This document shows, piece after piece, positions 33,980 to 35,815 of a DNA stretch of 35,815 nt (the stretch's first letter is position 1; each line of letters begins with the position of its first letter). Both the position numbers and the translations under genes were made by a program. The stretch lies in assembly GCA_046760105.1 (NCBI GenBank), contig JBHIDJ010000020.1, positions 1-35,815 of the forward strand, written 5' to 3'. Below the pieces are notes generated by a model. That model was not told the DNA's origin and made no database searches. It worked only from the letters and a program-made list of their open reading frames with translations. The DNA is from JBHIDJ01 sp046760105. GTDB taxonomy: Bacteria > Pseudomonadota > Gammaproteobacteria > Acidiferrobacterales > SPGG2.

Positions 33980-34021
33980 GTGGTCTCCCATTCTGCGGCC
34001 CACGCCAGAGGAGGGATGTCA

Positions 34022-35152
34022 ATGAGCACCGGTTCCGTAGAGGTCGTGTATCGCGGCATTTTTCAAAAGACTTTAGCCAAGAACATCTGCCGCGGGATCG
34101 TCTTTGCCGCCAAAAAAGAGGGCAAGATCGGTATCGCGTTCGGGCGCTACAGTGACTCACCCGAACGTAACGGCATCCCCGCCAAACAGTTCGCCGTAGT
34201 TGCTGATACCGAAGAGGAGATGGAAGAGCACCTGTCGAAGTACGAGCCCGACAACAACGATGTGACCATTGCCACAGACGACACCCTCTGCAAGGGCGTC
34301 GAGTCCTGGGCCTGGTATGGTCTGCAACCGATCAACAAGCTGCTTAAGGAGGGCGGCACGGTTTTGGTTCCCTCGATCCAGTCGCCCAATAAGCTGATCA
34401 ACAACATCCACCGCAAGGGGAATCCCTACAATCTCGCCATCGTCAAGGGCACCGCCAGTTTCTCAGGGCTGTGGGTATACAAGGACGATCACACCGATGT
34501 GCGCCTGCTCGGGGCGCTCGCCAAGATCGCCCCGCACCTCGTGAGCCTGGACTCCATCGTGGCGACGATCAGCGATCCCCTGAAGGCGACTTCTGCGAAG
34601 AAGGCCTACGATCTGGTCGAGTCGGTTTCGGTTGGCGCCGATCAGGGCAACGACGAGATCCCCTTCGAGTTCGAAATGCCGGGTTGGACGACGATGGAAG
34701 AGGGTTTGGTAATCCGCGGCATGTCCGGGGAGCAAAAGGTTCCCGGCCGGGATGGCGGCTACGTCCCCACACGTAACGCCACCTTCAAGAAGTTCTCGAC
34801 GCGCACCATGCGACCGGTGGTCAACTTCGACACCTGTACCAAGTGCAGAATCTGTTGGTTACAGTGCCCGGACAGCTGCTTCGACATCACGCCCGATGAC
34901 CTCTACGACGCCAATATGGAGGCTTGCTGCGGCTGTGGCGTGTGCGAGGCCGTCTGCCCGGTGGACGACTGCATCACCATGGTCAACGAGGAAGCCTTCA
35001 CGGATAACGCAAGCCAGTGGGAAATGTGGTCCAAGGATAAGGAAAGCTACTCTGTGTGGTTGTCCGAAAAAATCTCTGAACAGCCGCCCCGTAGCCACGG
35101 GTTTCATCACGTAGGCCAATACGCCGAGGAGGTAGCCGATGAATCCTCCTAA
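34022..35152 (+). CDS. 2-oxoacid:ferredoxin oxidoreductase fused gamma-delta subunit (oxalate oxidoreductase-like)
   Basis: A 376-residue subunit combining a gamma-type domain (about residues 1-200) with a delta-type ferredoxin domain. The latter has two 4Fe-4S motifs, CTKCRICWLQCP and, with the same C-x2-C-x2-C-x3-C spacing, CCGCGVCEAVCP. This gamma-delta fusion is the arrangement of the Moorella oxalate oxidoreductase delta subunit. The gamma domain lacks the usual GxGGQG motif; the equivalent region reads RGIFQKTLAKNICRG. ATG 34022 has AGGAGG seven bases upstream; the frame is open back to 33608, but that part has no family similarity. It overlaps the alpha gene by 14 bp. Confidence 0.82.
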   Translation: MSTGSVEVVYRGIFQKTLAKNICRGIVFAAKKEGKIGIAFGRYSDSPERNGIPAKQFAVVADTEEEMEEHLSKYEPDNNDVTIATDDTLCKGVESWAWYGLQPINKLLKEGGTVLVPSIQSPNKLINNIHRKGNPYNLAIVKGTASFSGLWVYKDDHTDVRLLGALAKIAPHLVSLDSIVATISDPLKATSAKKAYDLVESVSVGADQGNDEIPFEFEMPGWTTMEEGLVIRGMSGEQKVPGRDGGYVPTRNATFKKFSTRTMRPVVNFDTCTKCRICWLQCPDSCFDITPDDLYDANMEACCGCGVCEAVCPVDDCITMVNEEAFTDNASQWEMWSKDKESYSVWLSEKISEQPPRSHGFHHVGQYAEEVADESS

Positions 35153-35815
35153 GACAGCTACTGCGAAGAAAGCAGATATCGCGACCGGGTCGGAGGAGCT
35201 TATCAGCGGCAGCGAAGCGGTCGCGCACGCGGTAAAACTTGCCGACGTCGACGTGATCACGGCGTACCCGATCCGGCCGTACGACACCGTCATGCAGTAC
35301 GTATCGCAGATGATCTCCAACGGAGACTTCGACTGCGAATACATCGTTGCCGAGAGCGAGCACTCGCAGTTCGAGATCGTCAAGCACGCCTCGGCGGTGG
35401 GGGCCCGGGTTTTCTGTGGCTCCAGCGGTGTCGGTTGGTTCTACGCCTTCGAGGCGCTGGCGGTCACCGCCGGGCTGCGTTTGCCGATGGTTGCCATGGT
35501 CGGCAACAGGGCCCTGGACGATCCCGGTGCCTTCGGCGTCGAGCACAACGATGCACTCGCGGTGCGTGACCTCGGGTGGATGCTCGCTTGGGTGGCGACG
35601 GCGCAGGAAGCGCTGGACACGGCACTGATCGCCTATCGTGTGGCCGAAGATCAGCGCGTCTTCCTTCCCTGTGCGATCAGCTGTGACGGTGCTTTTCTTA
35701 CTCATTCACAGTCGCTTGTCAATGTTCCCACCCAGGAGATGGTTGACAGCTTCCTGCCGCGCTATAACCGGGCAGAAAAGCAGTTGCATCCGGACAACCC
35801 GATCACGATCGCCCC
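35139..35815 (+). CDS. Oxalate oxidoreductase-like alpha subunit, cut by the window end
   Basis: The first 225 residues of a PFOR-superfamily alpha chain; the gene continues past the window. After a short Lys-rich N-terminus it reads ISGSEAVAHAVKLADVDVIT followed by AYPIRPYDTVM, then GARVFCGSSGVGWFYAFEAL and NDALAVRDLGWMLAWVATAQEALD, and EDQRVFLP. The YPIRPY segment, where pyruvate enzymes read YPITPS, is the form I recall for the Moorella oxalate oxidoreductase alpha chain. The ThDP-binding beta subunit should lie just downstream. AGGAGG at 35127-35132 is six bases before the ATG. An isofunctional 2-oxoacid enzyme with another substrate remains possible. Confidence 0.82.
   Translation, partial: MNPPKTATAKKADIATGSEELISGSEAVAHAVKLADVDVITAYPIRPYDTVMQYVSQMISNGDFDCEYIVAESEHSQFEIVKHASAVGARVFCGSSGVGWFYAFEALAVTAGLRLPMVAMVGNRALDDPGAFGVEHNDALAVRDLGWMLAWVATAQEALDTALIAYRVAEDQRVFLPCAISCDGAFLTHSQSLVNVPTQEMVDSFLPRYNRAEKQLHPDNPITIA

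Larger units (their letters stand above)
33238..34021. other. Long regulatory/insertion region between gntR and the oxidoreductase genes
   Basis: This 784-bp gap contains the 17-bp palindrome, the transposase fragment, then about 270 bp (33680-33949) of C-rich sequence in which I recognise nothing, and a promoter just before the oxidoreductase genes. Frames open here (33331-33648, 33471-33923, and the upstream extension of the oxidoreductase frame from 33608) show no family resemblance apart from the transposase segment. Confidence 0.5.

Noticed and set aside
33608..34021. N-terminal extension of the oxidoreductase gamma-delta frame
   Set aside because: The extra 138 residues include the transposase tail and junk-like sequence. 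The ribosome site and family start support ATG 34022.

Overview
The window is about 36 kb of chromosome from a gammaproteobacterium of moderately high GC. The evidence is a ZipA gene (a divisome protein of Gammaproteobacteria) in the order smc-zipA-ligA, the yciO/M50/trpS/scpA/scpB/rluB block, and YciB/YciI/RppH homologues. I see no rRNA, tRNA or CRISPR array.

Region 1 (38-17726) is mostly housekeeping. A tightly packed leftward operon runs yciO, site-2 protease, trpS, scpA, scpB, rluB and an endonuclease III-like glycosylase, with 1-4 nt overlaps between several genes. It is followed by a small mechanosensitive-channel-type membrane protein, then rightward yciB-yciI, then leftward smc-zipA-ligA. 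All three Smc-ScpA-ScpB condensin components are therefore in one window. A divergent gene encodes an unusual single-chain fusion of preQ0 reductase QueF and a plant/cyanobacterial-type D-ribulokinase. RppH and a HAD-IB phosphatase close the block.

Region 2 (17737-26619) starts with the wreck of a FecCD/BtuC-type ABC importer: an internally deleted permease joined to the last ~35 codons of its ATPase. A rightward cluster follows: gamma-glutamyltransferase, aspartate dehydrogenase-like protein, a complete tripartite tricarboxylate transporter (tctC, tctB, tctA) and a ketopantoate reductase-family protein. A leftward tandem universal stress protein gene has a CRP/FNR-type palindrome in front of an apparently leaderless start.

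Region 3 (26783-35815) is the most interesting part: an oxalate/formyl-CoA/one-carbon island. Leftward run a FCD-GntR regulator, a ThDP-dependent lyase/decarboxylase, a formyl-CoA:oxalate CoA-transferase (frc), a 10-formyl-THF hydrolase/formyltransferase-like protein and formate-THF ligase (fhs). Rightward from the regulator run two subunits of a 2-oxoacid:ferredoxin oxidoreductase whose alpha chain resembles the oxalate oxidoreductase of Moorella; the second is cut by the window end. Together these suggest two oxalate branches: a CoA route giving formyl-CoA/formate and then 10-formyl-THF, and a ferredoxin-reducing route giving CO2. The ThDP enzyme lacks the oxalyl-CoA decarboxylase active-site tyrosines, and the formyltransferase has Gln where its relatives have Asn or Ile, so the actual chemistry may be new. 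A perfect 17-bp palindrome by the regulator gene is a likely operator, and a decayed transposase fragment lies between it and the oxidoreductase genes.
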